Positions 22,511-35,400 of a stretch of DNA of 64,000 bases are shown here, in pieces. This stretch comes from Erythrophleum ivorense (lineage: Eukaryota; Streptophyta; Magnoliopsida; Fabales; Fabaceae): positions 372,001 through 436,000 of the forward strand of contig JAIUCV010000578.1 of NCBI GenBank assembly GCA_026724425.1, given 5' to 3'. The notes below the pieces were generated by a model. That model saw only the letters and a list, made by a program, of their open reading frames with translations. It ran no database searches and was not told the DNA's origin. Numbering within the stretch: the stretch's first letter is position 1; the number at the start of each line of letters is the position of its first letter. Position numbers and translations under genes: made by a program.

Positions 22511-24500
22511 TTATCTTAAGAGCGTTGTTGTTCCTAATTTAAGAAATTGATATGCTAACCTTGATTGACATTAACTTTAAAAGCATGCTATGAATCATAG
22601 TTAATTAGTTAGTGTTCATATCATAATTGTTTATGTCATGTATGTATAAAGTATTTGCTTGTTTGATCATTGTTGACTTATGAGATTTAAGCAATCATTC
22701 TTATATATGTTTGATGTAAGATAGTTTAGGTAGTTGAAAATTTCTGTTAGAATAGCTTATTATTCATTTGTATGGCTGAATTTATAGTGCAATTTTGCTG
22801 AGAAAATTTGATTTTGTTCTGAAACTTTATGAATTTGCTGAGAATTGTTGAATTTTGTCTTGATTTTTTGGAGAATGTGTTCAATCATATGTCTTGATTA
22901 TTGGAGAATTTTGTGCTGTTTTTTAGAGGTCATTTGGATGTGCAACTTCTCTGAATTTAAGAGTTATGTTTAGATTCTTCTATTTTGCCGATTTTTATGT
23001 AAAAACCTATGTTGGTGAATTTTCTCGGAAAGGCACAGATATGATCTTGATCTAAAATTTTGTCACAATAATTGTATATATGTTTAGTGTATTCTATAAA
23101 ATTTTTGTCAAGTTTTGGATTCATTTACTTAGGTAACAGTGATTATTCTTGTTGAATGTGCGGCTGGTCTGTTTTGCATTTTTGTTTTGTTTGATTTTTC
23201 TGGAATAATTCATAAGGAATTTTAAGCTGAAATTTAGCATGTGAGTTCTTTTGTATGTTTATTTTCTTAAGAAAAAGTGGCTTGATGTTTTGAACATGTG
23301 AACTATGCTTTTATTCTTATGAATTACACATGATTCAGCAAGTTACAAACAGAACAATTTGGTTTTTCCTTGGGCATATCTTGGTTCTCTTATGAGTTGA
23401 ATAATTGACTGAATTCTCATATTTTTGGATTTATCTATTGCCTTAATTTTGTATTTTCTTAATTGTTAGCAGTAATCTTTGCAGTTGAATATTCAATTGT
23501 TGCTTTAAGGTTAAGAGTAGTTGAGACAAATACTTAATGGTTACATTAGTTTCACATTAAGTCATATTAAATATCTTTGTTACCGGTAGATAATACGGAG
23601 AGTTGAGTTCTTTAAAATTTGAGTCTTCTATTTGTCAAATGGTCTTCAAGATTTATGTAAGGTAACAAAATATTATTTTAACACACATTGAAAATGAACC
23701 AATGCCCAAAGGACTGAGCTCTTTATAAAATTGCCTCTTGTTAATGGGCTTAATGTGAGAACAATACAGAAGACATAATTCTATTTAAAAGATTAAAATG
23801 TGGTTATTAAAATTTGAGTTTTTGTACCAAAATAATGGAAAATCTACTATAAAATCGGAAAAAAGGAAAAAAAAAAAAAACTAAGAATGTGCATGTGAGG
23901 AAGATAGAGTCGTGCTTCCGTACCCACTTTAACAGGTTAAGGCTATGACAACTTTGGTTTGCAACTCATAATCTAAACGACAAGATCTGCTAAAACAAAA
24001 ATACAACAAGTTGCTCTTATCTCACTTAATTCTGAATAGTTAGGCATGTGCACGCATGGATAAAAAGCAAGCACACAGGAGATGCACTAGGTTGCTGCTG
24101 CATAAGACGAAGAGGATGCAGTGATTAAAGAAAAGCTCCTGTGTATCCCCCTTGTTAATTAGCATATTTCCAGCTTCAGTGGAGATTTCTTGATAAAGCT
24201 ACCTATTGATTAGGGAAGGTTGCCGGCTTGCCGCAAAGGGGATGAACCTTTCTAGGCGGGTTTCGGTACCACCATCCCCTCTAGCTGAATCTTGGCATTG
24301 CATCTCTATTTTGTCCAGCGAGGAAGTTGAAGATCAAGGGAATTCGTCAAGTCCTTTGAGCTAACTTTTGAGGGTTTGGGTCGTTTCTGTGGGTTTTTTT
24401 TTTGGGTTTCTGTTTCTGGGTGCTGTTGCTTGGTGTCTGTTTCGATGTTTTTTTTCTTGTGTTTGAATGATATTTCCATTGGCAAAAATATTTGCACTCT
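22511..24500. other. Intergenic, no gene recognised
   Basis: AT-rich DNA without a credible ORF. 24000-24320 is less AT-rich and holds two perfect inverted repeats (24073-24081 with 24136-24144; 24238-24244 with 24273-24279). No tRNA, known snoRNA or known miRNA sequence recognised. Confidence 0.5.
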
Positions 24501-25128
24501 AAATCAAAACTTGACTTGTCTCTAATGATATTGATATACGAAACGGATAATGTTAAACTCCCAAAATTAGCGGTATGAAGTCCGAACCCTCTAAGTTAAA
24601 AAGCATTTGGGGATTGCTTCGTGCAGTAATAAACTTGTCATTAAAGTCGGAACCCATGCTTTAAACTGGTTACTATAAGCTTATTATTATTTGAGAGGAG
24701 TGCTCATCTTTTATAGCAGTGCAGTGCAATTTAACAATTCAGAATTTACCAGGCCCTTGACCAATATACATGCAACTCAGCCCGATGATGAGAGGTATAG
24801 CTCAAGCCACAAACCAAGGCAAAGCACAGTATGAATAAATTCTGCTTATAGCACAGCAGAGGTATAACTTTCACCCTCCACCCAATCTTTGTCTCTCAAG
24901 ATAATAGTAGGAAAAGGCACCATATATAGATCAAACCACAAACTAATCCGAACTCGAATATTTCATTTCAATATTAAAAGATTAAACACGAGGCATCAAA
25001 ACTGCAGTCATAATACGAAAGATATATTTTAGGACAGCAAAAGATGCAATTATGTTTGGCATCCACTAATTACCACAAAAGGCAGTCATGCTCGAATATC
25101 CAACTCCAAGAACCTAGCGAAGAACCCT

Positions 25129-25326
25129 CTAGCGCAACCTCCTTGCTTCTCTTTCAGACTCTAGTAGGGTGAGAATGTCTCCTTCTCTCACTGGTCCTTT
25201 CACATTCCTCATGATATACCGGTTGTGATCATCCAAAAACTTGACTCTAACCTGAGTCACCTGCCCTCTCGATCCAGTACGACCCATAACTTTAACAACC
25301 ACAGCATGCTTCACCTGAGACTCCAT
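25129..25326 (-). CDS. RPS28: 40S ribosomal protein S28 (eS28)
   Basis: The 65-residue protein starts MESQVKHAVVVKVMGRTG and ends ESEREARRLR, matching plant eS28 along its whole length. eS28 is a small-subunit protein with an OB-like fold near the mRNA exit channel; it acts in cytosolic translation. The start is the ATG at 25324-25326, not the in-frame Met four codons upstream, because family members begin MESQ and a 3' splice site (GAGCAG) lies one base before it. The coding sequence is a single exon. An intron of about 1 kb sits in the 5' UTR (25328-26331). No frame defects; very likely functional. Confidence 0.96.
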   Translation of the reverse strand: MESQVKHAVVVKVMGRTGSRGQVTQVRVKFLDDHNRYIMRNVKGPVREGDILTLLESEREARRLR

Positions 25327-25327
25327 C

Positions 25328-26331
25328 CTGCTCAACACAATGAACAGTCACCATGGAAAAGAGGGCAAGGATTAAAAGAGGTATCTAACAATGCACGTGT
25401 GTGAAGTGACAAGTGTGTGGAACATGTCATGACCCAAAACGACTAAATCCTGGCGCTTTCAAGTTCAAAATTCAGAAGAATACATTCAGCAGCTGATTAA
25501 GACATCCAAACAACAGGGGAAATAAAATACCAAATTGCACAGAAAATGCCTATAGTTCCCCATGATTAACAGTTAATATCAAAACTAATTGGACTGCGAT
25601 GATCATCATACCACATGAGCCTTGAACTGATGTCAGTCAATATATTGGCACTCGGCACAAGGATAATGGAAGCTCAATAAACTTTAATAACAAAAACCAT
25701 TAAGCTCTTAATGACTAAACCATAAAAACAAACATCCATCAGCAGTTCAACAGCTATTTTATGAATATAAAACCTAATACTATTTCTTAACAGGAGGACG
25801 ACATACACATTAAAAAAGTAACCATTCTACATGCCAAAAGGTTTGACAAAATTATTTATAAAAGCATTCTCCTCCTTTTTATTGCCATTATTAGTTCACC
25901 CTGAAATTATATCAAGTAAAGCTCAGATATCCACTATTCTATCAAACAAGCCACAACTCATAAAAAAAAATCAATTTTTTTATTCAGTGTTCCCAAGCTT
26001 CAAAGATTTTTTTGTTTAATTCTTTAATTCCATCTAAAGCTACATAACCCATGTCAAGAGCGAGCACATCCAGATTTCTCCAATCTCTATAAATTTGATG
26101 CCACCCCAACGGCAGGCGTTTTCCTCAGTAAACGACCACAAAATGGCCACAAACTCTTAAGAGATTTCAATTCGCCTCAACAGAAACTATAATCAGAGTG
26201 AAAATATATGTACCATGACATGTTACAGTAGTTCAAATACAACTTGAGAGAGCCTAAGGAACAATAGCAAAAAAATTAATGATGCGATAGAAAAGAGCAT
26301 AAAGGAGCTAGTAATAGGAATCAGAACACAC
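25328..26331 (-). other. Intron in the 5' UTR of RPS28
   Basis: Donor GATCAG|GTGTGTTC at 26332/26331 and acceptor TTGAGCAG|G at 25328/25327 on the minus strand. An alternative donor, GCGG|GTAAGATC, lies nearer the promoter (about 26400). Leader introns are common in plant ribosomal protein genes. No coding content seen inside. Confidence 0.7.
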
Positions 26332-26424
26332 CTGATCTAAGCAAAGATGAAGAATGGAAGACAGAGAGGAAAAGTGTGGGTGGCGGCACCTCCGATCTTA
26401 CCCGCAGACGAGAATGGAGTAACT

Positions 26425-26451
26425 AAACCCTACTTTTTGATTTTTATAAGG
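26425..26451 (-). promoter_or_regulatory. RPS28 core promoter: TATA box and telo-box
   Basis: The plus strand has AAACCCTAC at 26425-26433, a telo-box typical of plant translation-machinery genes. A minus-strand TATA-like CTTATAAAAA lies at 26441-26450. They sit just upstream of the non-coding first exon (about 26332-26415), in the order TATA then telo-box in the direction of transcription. Confidence 0.7.
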
Positions 26452-26459
26452 ACCCGTTA

Positions 26460-27095
26460 TTCTTAAAATTACGATTTTGCCCACGTTTCAGAGAAAGTTG
26501 CCTTCGGTCTGAGACGCGAAAAACCAAATTAGTTTTTTAAAAAAATTGTAATTTAAATTTCTTTTAATTTTTTGAGTTAAATGACTAAATGTTATTTTTC
26601 TATTTAAATAAATAAGTAAAATATGAAATTTCTCTCGTAAATCATAATCAAAAGCACAAATTGACAATGTTTAGATAAAAACGCGCTTACTTAAATATAA
26701 AATTAAAAATATTTAACTCAAACTCTAATATAATTGCTAAAGGTATTTATTAAGAAATATGATCAAAGAAGTTTATAACTTTAAGAATAAAAAACCGTGG
26801 AATAATAATCTCATATTGTCAGTTTTGTAAAACATTTCTCATCGTGCAAAGACATTTATAGTAGAGTGAAAAATTATATATACAACACATAATCTCTTTG
26901 AAAAATATTATTGTTGGTGGCGATATATGAAATTTTGTAATAAATATTTCTTATGAGAAGAAAAAAATACATGAGATAATATTAACAAAATTTAAGTTAA
27001 AAACAAAGAAAAATATTTTATGACTTCATCTTTAACTTATCTTTTCTCTGTTTTTCCTCCTTTCCCTCCTATCTTTATAAGTTTTTCTGTTGATC
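26460..27095. other. AT-rich intergenic DNA
   Basis: Very AT-rich, without ORF or recognisable repeat. It separates the RPS28 promoter from the decayed copia fragment. Confidence 0.5.
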
Positions 27096-27099
27096 TTTT

Positions 27100-28850
27100 T
27101 TTAAGTGACTCAGGTATAGCTTCCACCACTGAGCCTGATTACACGCCAAACTTTATGCCATCTCTAAATGATCCTACTGTCTTTGAACCTTCAGCATAGG
27201 TTATTGAGCCCGTATCATCGATGACCCTCGACTCACCCATGCAAGGCATCCTCCTCCTTACCTTAGTGATTACCATTGCTTTTCTACCATTCTTTAGTTT
27301 TAGGAAACTTAATCCTTTAAAGAAGCGTCCCGTGATCCCCTTTGGCAACAAGCTATAAATGACGAATTATAGGCTTTGGAGAAAATACACACTTTGGATC
27401 TTGTTAATCCTCCTCTTAGTAAAACTATGGTTGGATGTAGATGGATCTATAAAAACAATACTAATTTTGATAGTTCTTTGAAATAACACAAAGCCCACTT
27501 GGTGGCCCAAGGATTTACACAAGAGTATGGTGTTGATTATGAAGAGACGTTTGCTCCTATTGTTTGGATTACCTCTATCCGCATCCTTCTTGCTATTACT
27601 GTCATTAGGCATTGGTCTCTTTATCAAATGGATGTTAAAAATATTTTTTTAAATGACGATTTAGAGGAAGAAGTCTATATGAAACCTTTTCTTGGGTGTC
27701 CGCATCCGACTGGCAAGGTTTGCTACTTTCGTCTAACTTTGTATGCCCTTAAGCAGGCACCCCGTGCATGGTTTGCTAATTTTAGCACTACTGTGAGTCA
27801 ATTAGGCTTTACTTGTAGCTCTCACGATTTTGCTCTATTTGTTCCAGCTACAACTCAAGGCCTTGTTCTATTACTATTGTATGTTGATGACATGATTATC
27901 ATTGGTAGTGATGATATGGGTGTCCAGGAACTTAAGACTTACTTGGAAAAGTAGTTTGAAATAAAGGATTTTAACTGACTAAGTTATTTTCTTGGTCTTG
28001 AAATACATCATGGGCAGGATGTCATTTCTCTTTCTCAGGCTAAATACGCCACTGATTTGATATCTCAAGCATATCTTTTTAACATAGAAGTCGACAATAC
28101 TCTTATTGAGTCTAATATTCACTTTACTCCTACTGATAGCACCCTTTTGGAAAATCCTACTCGTTATCGTCAACTAGTTGAGGGACTCATCTATTTTACA
28201 GTGACCCGTCTAGATATTGCCTATGCAATTCACATTGTCAGCCAGTTTATGTCTGCACCTCGAAATACCCACTATGTAGCTATTCTTAGAATTGTTCGAT
28301 ATATTAGAAGCACCTTGTATCATGGCCTTCACTTTTATGCTAACTCTTCTCTTGCTCTATAGGCCTATTCTGATGTTGATTGGGGCAATGACTAAGTGAT
28401 CATGCCAATCAATGGTCTATCACTGGTTTCTGTATTTTCCTTGATAATTCCCTTATCTTTTGGAGGAGTAAGAAGCAAATTTTAACCTCTCGCTTTAGTG
28501 TTGAATTAGAATATCATGCATTAATTGATACGACTTCTAAAATTCTCTAGCTTTATTGGTTACTTGATGAGATGGGGGCATCACAGACAACCTCCACAGA
28601 TATCTATTGTGATAGCCAAGCTGCCATTAAGATTGTCCACAATGATGTGTTCCATGAGCGGACCAAGCATATTGAGATTGACTGTCATTTTACTTGACAA
28701 CATGTTCTTTGTGGAACTATCCGACTTGTTCCTATTCAAACGAAACACCAACTGGTTAACTTGTTCACTAAGTCCTTTAATCCAAGTCACTTCCAATTTC
28801 TAGTAGACAAACTCAAGCTTTTTCTTGTTAAGCCATCTTGAGTTTGAGAA
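27100..28850 (+). pseudogene. Ty1/copia pol 3' fragment (RT, RNase H), decayed
   Basis: The RT domain (27499-27954) has AQGFTQEYGVDYEETFAPIV, the copia signature, VYMKP, LYALKQAPRAWF and the catalytic YVDDM. Upstream, around 27360-27480, the usual RT lead-in (...VGCRWIYK) is readable but has stops. Downstream, the connection and RNase H (28057-28362, then 28525-28803) show YLFNIEVDNT, TRLDIAYAIHIVSQFM and YCDSQAAI-type remnants in shifting frames with several stops. Gag, protease and integrase are absent. The fragment is followed by a purine tract and an LTR, so this is the 3' end of a truncated element. Confidence 0.88.
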
Positions 28851-28854
28851 GAGA

Positions 28855-29106
28855 TGTTAATATTATCTCCTATATTTATTAATCTTTATCATGAAGATTT
28901 GTTAAATTTGTTATTAGCCTTTATCAAAAAGATTTGTTACATTAAATTTGTTATTCTTTAGTGTATATATAACCAGCCTTGTCTCTTGTTGAATCAGTTT
29001 GCTCTTTCGACTCTTCTTTCTCTCCTTCAGTTCTAAGGAAGTTGAATTTGCTTTGGTTAATTTTTCTTTGCTTTCAAATTTTTTTGATACAAAAAATTGC
29101 AAAACA
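28855..29106 (+). repeat. Probable 3' LTR of the truncated copia element
   Basis: TGTTAATATT follows a purine-rich tract (TTTGAGAAGAGA). The sequence includes a TATA-like GTGTATATATAACC and the CTCTTGTTGAATCAG stretch common in copia LTRs, and may end at AAAACA near 29106. No second LTR exists in the window, so the right edge is uncertain. Confidence 0.5.
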
Positions 29107-29466
29107 ACATTTTAAAGAAAAAAGTTTATATATGGTTGTTTATATAACAATAGTATCATAATTTTTAATAATATTATGGTAAATGTAAGATTTTTATTAA
29201 TAATTATATAATTTGTTAATTAAATTATATATTTATTATGATATTATTAAAAAATTATGTATTTTTCATATTTTAATTTAAAAAAACCCGAAGTAAAATA
29301 TAAACTTTTCGACTCTAATCCTACTTTGAAGCGCAGGGAAAGAATGACCCCACATTCAATAGCTGCACCCGTGTTGCGGGTTTGATCTTAGCCTAGTTAC
29401 CACACCCTCCTGTTTTGCCGTTTGCTTTGCTTCAGTGTCTGTGTGTGTTGCTGTTCCCTGCTCCGC

Positions 29467-32400
29467 ATGGAGCTCTCATCCTCTTCCACTTCAATTCGGG
29501 TTCCTGCTGTAGTTCCCAGATGGAATTCTTCGTGTTCCATGAAAGTAACCAGTCAGGCAAAACCTATAACTTCCAATTTGTTCTTAGGATTTTCCAGACA
29601 CCTTCATTCAATTGGCCTACATGATCACGCAAGCTGCCCTAGACCTGTTTCGAAGAGACAACAGAGACCCAATTCCATCAGGGTTTGTGTTTCTTTTCGC
29701 ATCCTATTAGAATTTTGTTTCAGCTATCTGTGCTTTAGCGTATAAACTTGGGTTTTGCTGGGCATTTTATTACAAAGGGAGGTCTAAGGGTGACCAGGAG
29801 CACAATATCCTTGGTCTGATGTGGTCACGTAGTCAAATTAAGTTTGCATCAATGTTGCCACCAATTTTGCAGGTCGGCATTCGCGTACAGACACGCTATT
29901 TAATTTTGTGATGCTTTGATTCGGTAATGATAAAAATTGAAAATATATTCATATAATGGAAGCAACTCGTAATAGCAGTGGTATTGGTGGAAATGTGACG
30001 ATGCTAAGAGGGCAAATTGACGAAGATAATGATGATAGTGGGACTCTGGTTGTTGAACGGGTAATACGACCAATATAGTGATAAATGGTAGTGTAAGATA
30101 AAAACAATAAGAACTTAATCATGGTGATGCCATGGCAAGGTGATGAGCATTGACATTGTCTGTCGCAGAAATTTTAAAATGGTTGAGAGATTAATACTAG
30201 TACAATGAGGTGATGGCAATAACTACGAGTGTTACATCTGATGGTGGGCCTGGTAATTGTCGTTGTGAACTTGCGATAGTGAGTTGGGTGGAATGGTGAT
30301 GTTGGACTGGTTGCAATGATAATATCAATGATCAAAGATGACACAGTAATGCCAAGCTAAGTGGTCAAGTTGGTATTGGTGGCAGTATAGTGTTTGCAGT
30401 GATGGTGGGGGTTGATAGCATGATACAGTGAGGTGGCAATAAAGAGGTAATGAAGATGAACTGACAAATAATGAGGGGACGGCGATAATGTTAGTGAATT
30501 GGGATTGTTACAGAGACACTGACCTTCAATGTTCTGAGATAGTTACTTTATATTTCCAGTGTTTTTGTTTTTAATTTTTTTAATTCTTGGTGATACATTT
30601 TGAAGAAATTGTGAATCTACTTGAAATAATTAAGCACATAAGTGCTCACCTTTAGCACTTATTGATGCTTTTCAACATGCCCTTAGCTTGTAAATATTTA
30701 TTTTGGTTTCAAAAAAACTGATTTTTCCCTAACTTTGGTTTTGATATATGAGATTTGAGTCTGTTTTATCACCTTTTTTCCGGTAAATCTGTTGTATCAC
30801 TTTAATGTGAATTGAATGCTGCCAGGCCTGCAGCCAAGTTGAAGCTGCTGGATCTGATCATCCAATTGCTGACAGAGTTTCGGATTTCAAAGATGCATGT
30901 TGGAGATTTTTAAGGCCCCATACTATACGTGGTACAGCATTAGGTTCTGTGTGAGTAATTTTACACCTTGCTGCCAATTTTTTTTTTTTTTTTTCCTGCA
31001 ACTTCATGCCAGGCATACTTGACTTAAGTTCATCTTCACTTTTTGTACCTACAGTGCTTTGGTGGCAAGAGCGTTGATTGAAAATACAAATCTGATAAAG
31101 TGGTCACTTTTGCTCAAAGCATTCTCGGGTCTTTTTGCCTTGATATGTGGGAATGGTTACATAGTTGGCATCAATCAAATTTATGACATTAGCATTGACA
31201 AGTATGATGCAGACATATACAGATTTTTCCTATTATTTTCCCTCTCACTATCTTTTGCTTTGCCTGGTCTTTGCTTATCCCTTGCTAAGTTTCAATATAT
31301 CTTTTAAAGTTGCATCAACTGCACAATAGTTTCATTTTGAGATTCCTTTTTCTGGATTTGAACTTATTCCTGTTGCTAGTTAACTTTCCTCCTAACTAAG
31401 TGCAGATGTTAGCTTTATGTTTGTTTTTCAGGGTAAACAAACCTTATTTACCTATAGCTGCAGGAGATCTTTCAGTCCAATCTGCATGGTTCTTGGTGAT
31501 ATTTTTTGCTGCAGCTGGCCTGTTGATAGTTGGATTGAACTTTGGGCCCTTTATTTTTTCTCTTTACACTCTTGGCCTCTTTCTTGGCACCATTTATTCT
31601 GTTCCTCCTTTAAGAATGAAAAGGTTTCCTGTGGCAGCATTTCTTATTATTGCCACGGTAAGAATTATTCTCCTTTTCCCTCAATCTTGGCGGTACTAAC
31701 CAGTGATTCGTTGACTTCTCTTAAAAAATAAAATAGATACTGCAGTGATTTAGTTGAGATTCTCTTAGATGAAATCAAATTTTTATATGATTTATATGTC
31801 CATACTATTGAACAAAGATTGACAGAAGCAGCATGTGCAGGTACGGGGTTTTCTTCTTAACTTCGGTGTGTATTATGCCACTAGAGCTGCTCTTGGACTT
31901 ACCTTTGAGTGGAGGTTGGTTAGAGTTTAGCATTTGTTGCTTCGTATTTGTAACTGGTTAAGGTGAACAAAAATGGGTCATGGGCCCCTAATGTCCAAAC
32001 ATGGGGCTCCCTGAAGATTACAGTAACTATGAATGTATGGTGTTCCAACCAAAAAGGTTATAGAACTGGAAGAAGAAACAATCAAAGTTAGATTTCCTAG
32101 AATGAGGGACACCAACTGTGACAGACTTCACCTTTAAATGGTTGAGTCAGTCAATTCTGCTTTTCAAGTAAAATTGTGCTTCCCTAGTATGTCAATAAAG
32201 GTCAGGATGACATTAGCTTTTCATTCAATATTGTTTGCATTATTCCAACTTATATTTTGATAACTTATCATATGTTTGTTCATGTATCTCTACCTGCAGT
32301 TCTCCTGTGGTTTTCATCACAACCTTTGTAACATTGTTTGCGCTGGTAATTGCTATAACAAAAGATCTTCCAGATGTTGAGGGGGATCGCAAGTAAGTAT

Positions 32401-35400
32401 TCAGATCAAGTTGCATAAATGCTGTAGATCTATTAGTCTTAATTAGATGAGTTGCAGATACAGTTTTTTCTTTTTATTTCATTAGGTGTGCATGCATGTG
32501 TTTGTATTTAATGCTTATTCTCCTTCTGCATGTAATTTTATGCTTCATCTAATTAGGAATTGGATGTAATAACTATTTTAGGTATCAGATCTCAACCTTT
32601 GCTACAAAACTAGGAGTTCGGAACATTGCTTTCCTTGGTTCTGGAATTTTGCTGATGAACTATATTGTTTCCATACTGGCAGCAATTTATTTGCCACAGG
32701 TGAATATAAACTTGCCTTATTTGCAGTCACTTACATGAGTTCTTTATATTGTTTTCCACAAAAACAAAACCATATGTAAGTTCTGGCACATGTTTACAGG
32801 CTTTCAGGCGTTGGTTACTGATACCAGCTCATATGTTTTTGGCATCAAGCTTGATGTTTCAGGTTTGTTTCTTTGGATTCATAACTTCTGTGGCTCTCAT
32901 TATGGTCCTGGTGGATTTTCATACATGTTTCATATTGTTTCTTTTTTATTTTATATTCTTGCTTTTGCTCACCCCCTTTATTTAATAATATTATAGTCCA
33001 AGCAGAATATGCTTCCTTTTTTCCTCTATTCAATATTTGTTTAGAGAAAGTGGCTACCAATTTATTTGATGTTGTGGAAATTCAACCGAATACATTTAAG
33101 TATATGTTCTTTAAGCATATGGACTTTGGCATGTGATCACCCCTTTATTTGGAAGTGCTTCTTCCTGTAACTCCTCGTTTTTCCCCCCTTTTCAGTCTTT
33201 GTTTGTTTTGAGAGAAAATTTCTCTTCGGAAAAATTTTGTGATATAAAAAATTCTCTTATGTGTGTTTCACTAGAAAAAAAAATTTTTTTTGGGAACATT
33301 TTTTCCAATGATCTAAAATTTTCTTCACTTTTCCAAGGAAAATTTTTCTTCAAAAAAGTTTGGAAACTATTTCCATTTTTTCTTCAACTAGTTGCTATCA
33401 CAGCTTACTACTGTACATACACATACAAATGTGTATGCATGTGAGTATACATACACATATGTGCATATGCAAGCATAAACACACATTTATGTACGCAAGT
33501 GAATGTGCACACACATGTTTGCATGGGACCACGCACACATATTCACATATATATATATATATATATATAGGTACACATGCAAGTACACATAAATATATGC
33601 TTTACATGTGAGTACAAACACATATCTGTATACATGCAAGTATGCACACACATATACGTAAACATGCAAATATACACAAGCACACACATGCATGCTTGTA
33701 CACACATGTATAAATGCATGCTCATATGCATGTACACACGCATATGAACACATGCACCCTTATGCACGCATGCACATGCCCATGTTGTCTGCATTGTTTA
33801 ACCATTCACCAACACCCAGCCACTACCATTGCTTATCATTTGCTACCCCCTTTTTTTTTCATGCAACCCAAACAAAAAAATTTTCTGAAGAAAAGTTTTT
33901 TATTGAAACAAACAGCAGAAAATTTTGTTAAGGAATTATTTTTTCAGGAAGAAAAATTTTCTAAAAGGATTTTCATTTTCCTATGAAACAAAGAGAGCCT
34001 AAATGAAAGAAGACCTTGTTAAGACTTACGAGAGAAGGGAAATAGAGAACAAGAGGATCAGGAATCCTCCTAAAACAATGAGAAACCGACAAACTGAACA
34101 GAACAAAAAGGAAGAAACATAGGCTTAAGAGGTTACTCCAATCCCTTTGCATGTTTGATACATAGACCCCTCTAAAAGCCCTTGAGCTGAAACCCACATA
34201 GGGGCTCAGAAATCCTTCCTACTCCTAAGCTGTATAGATAGGGACATCTGGCTGAAGTTTCTCACATTACACTCAAATCAAATGAACCAGTACACAGTAA
34301 AAGGAACACAACTCCAGAGCACTTTATACCCCTTCCTAAATTCAAAACCTTTCAACCAAATGGAGAAGAGTTCCAAGGGACCTGCATTTTATTTTGCAAG
34401 TTTGTAATTTTTGTTAAATACACATTTAATTTTTTTGTCCATGTTACCAAAAACTGTTAGCCTGTGTTCTGGCCCTGTGCAGATAATTGTTGACTAACTG
34501 ACTGACTGTTTTTAACAACCTAGAAGATAGACACATAGACAAACAAGGAAAAGAAGGAAGAGATTCCCCCAATTATTCTATCTCCCATGTATCTTTTAGT
34601 AGAAAGGAGCCTGCTTTTAACTCTGCAATGCTGGAACTTGGCATGTGATATATTTTAGTTTGTTCTTGATGGAACGTCTGTGTATACTTAGTATTAAGCA
34701 AAACAATTCCACCCAGATCAGAAGAACAAGGTAGAATTGAAGAAATACAGTAGGAAATAAATGAAAAACAAAGAGAAAGAGAAATGAAAATGGTCCTCTA
34801 GCATTCGAGAGGCTAGAGTCTCTCCACACAGGTCTGCGTAATTTTCTGCTTGCCTCTTCTCAGCCTCCCTCATCTACTGATATAGCCTTCTACTGCCTAC
34901 TCTCTCCCTCTCCAGCCCCCCACACCTTACGCATGAGTTAGTTACAACTGTTGATTTCCCTTTTTGCCCCTCCATCCACTTATCAGCCAATAAGGCCCTC
35001 TTATTCTCTATCTTTCTCTTCTCATGAGTCAGGAACACCTCGGGCCCAATAGCTACAGGTCCATCAGTTCTAGACTTCTAGTTCTTGGTGATATCACTGG
35101 CATCTTTGGTTGAAATTTTGAGAAAATGACACTTATTGCAATGCATTCACTTTTGGTAGTTCTTACTAATGTATGTTTATTGGAACCTAAATGTCTGTGG
35201 AAGCTACTTGTCTGGTGTTTTCTCATATATTTCTCTCTCTTTTTCCATAAAAGACATGCACACACAAAATACGAAATTATTGAATTGCCATAACAGTTTT
35301 TTCTCATATTTCAGAGTTGGGTATTAGAACAAGCTAATTATACCAAGGTAATACACTAACTCTTTTGTCTTGAAAATAATCGTAGTAGCTCTTTTACTAT

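Noticed and set aside
29956..30080. ATG-started frame in HST intron 1 (MEATRNSSGIGG...)
   Set aside because: Short, in TGATGG-type low-complexity DNA, ends at a stop within ~40 codons; no supporting homology.
33360..33986. Cys/His/Met-rich ORFs on both strands of HST intron 8
   Set aside because: They arise from CA/TG dinucleotide repetition (TGC, CAC, ATG codons) inside an intron.
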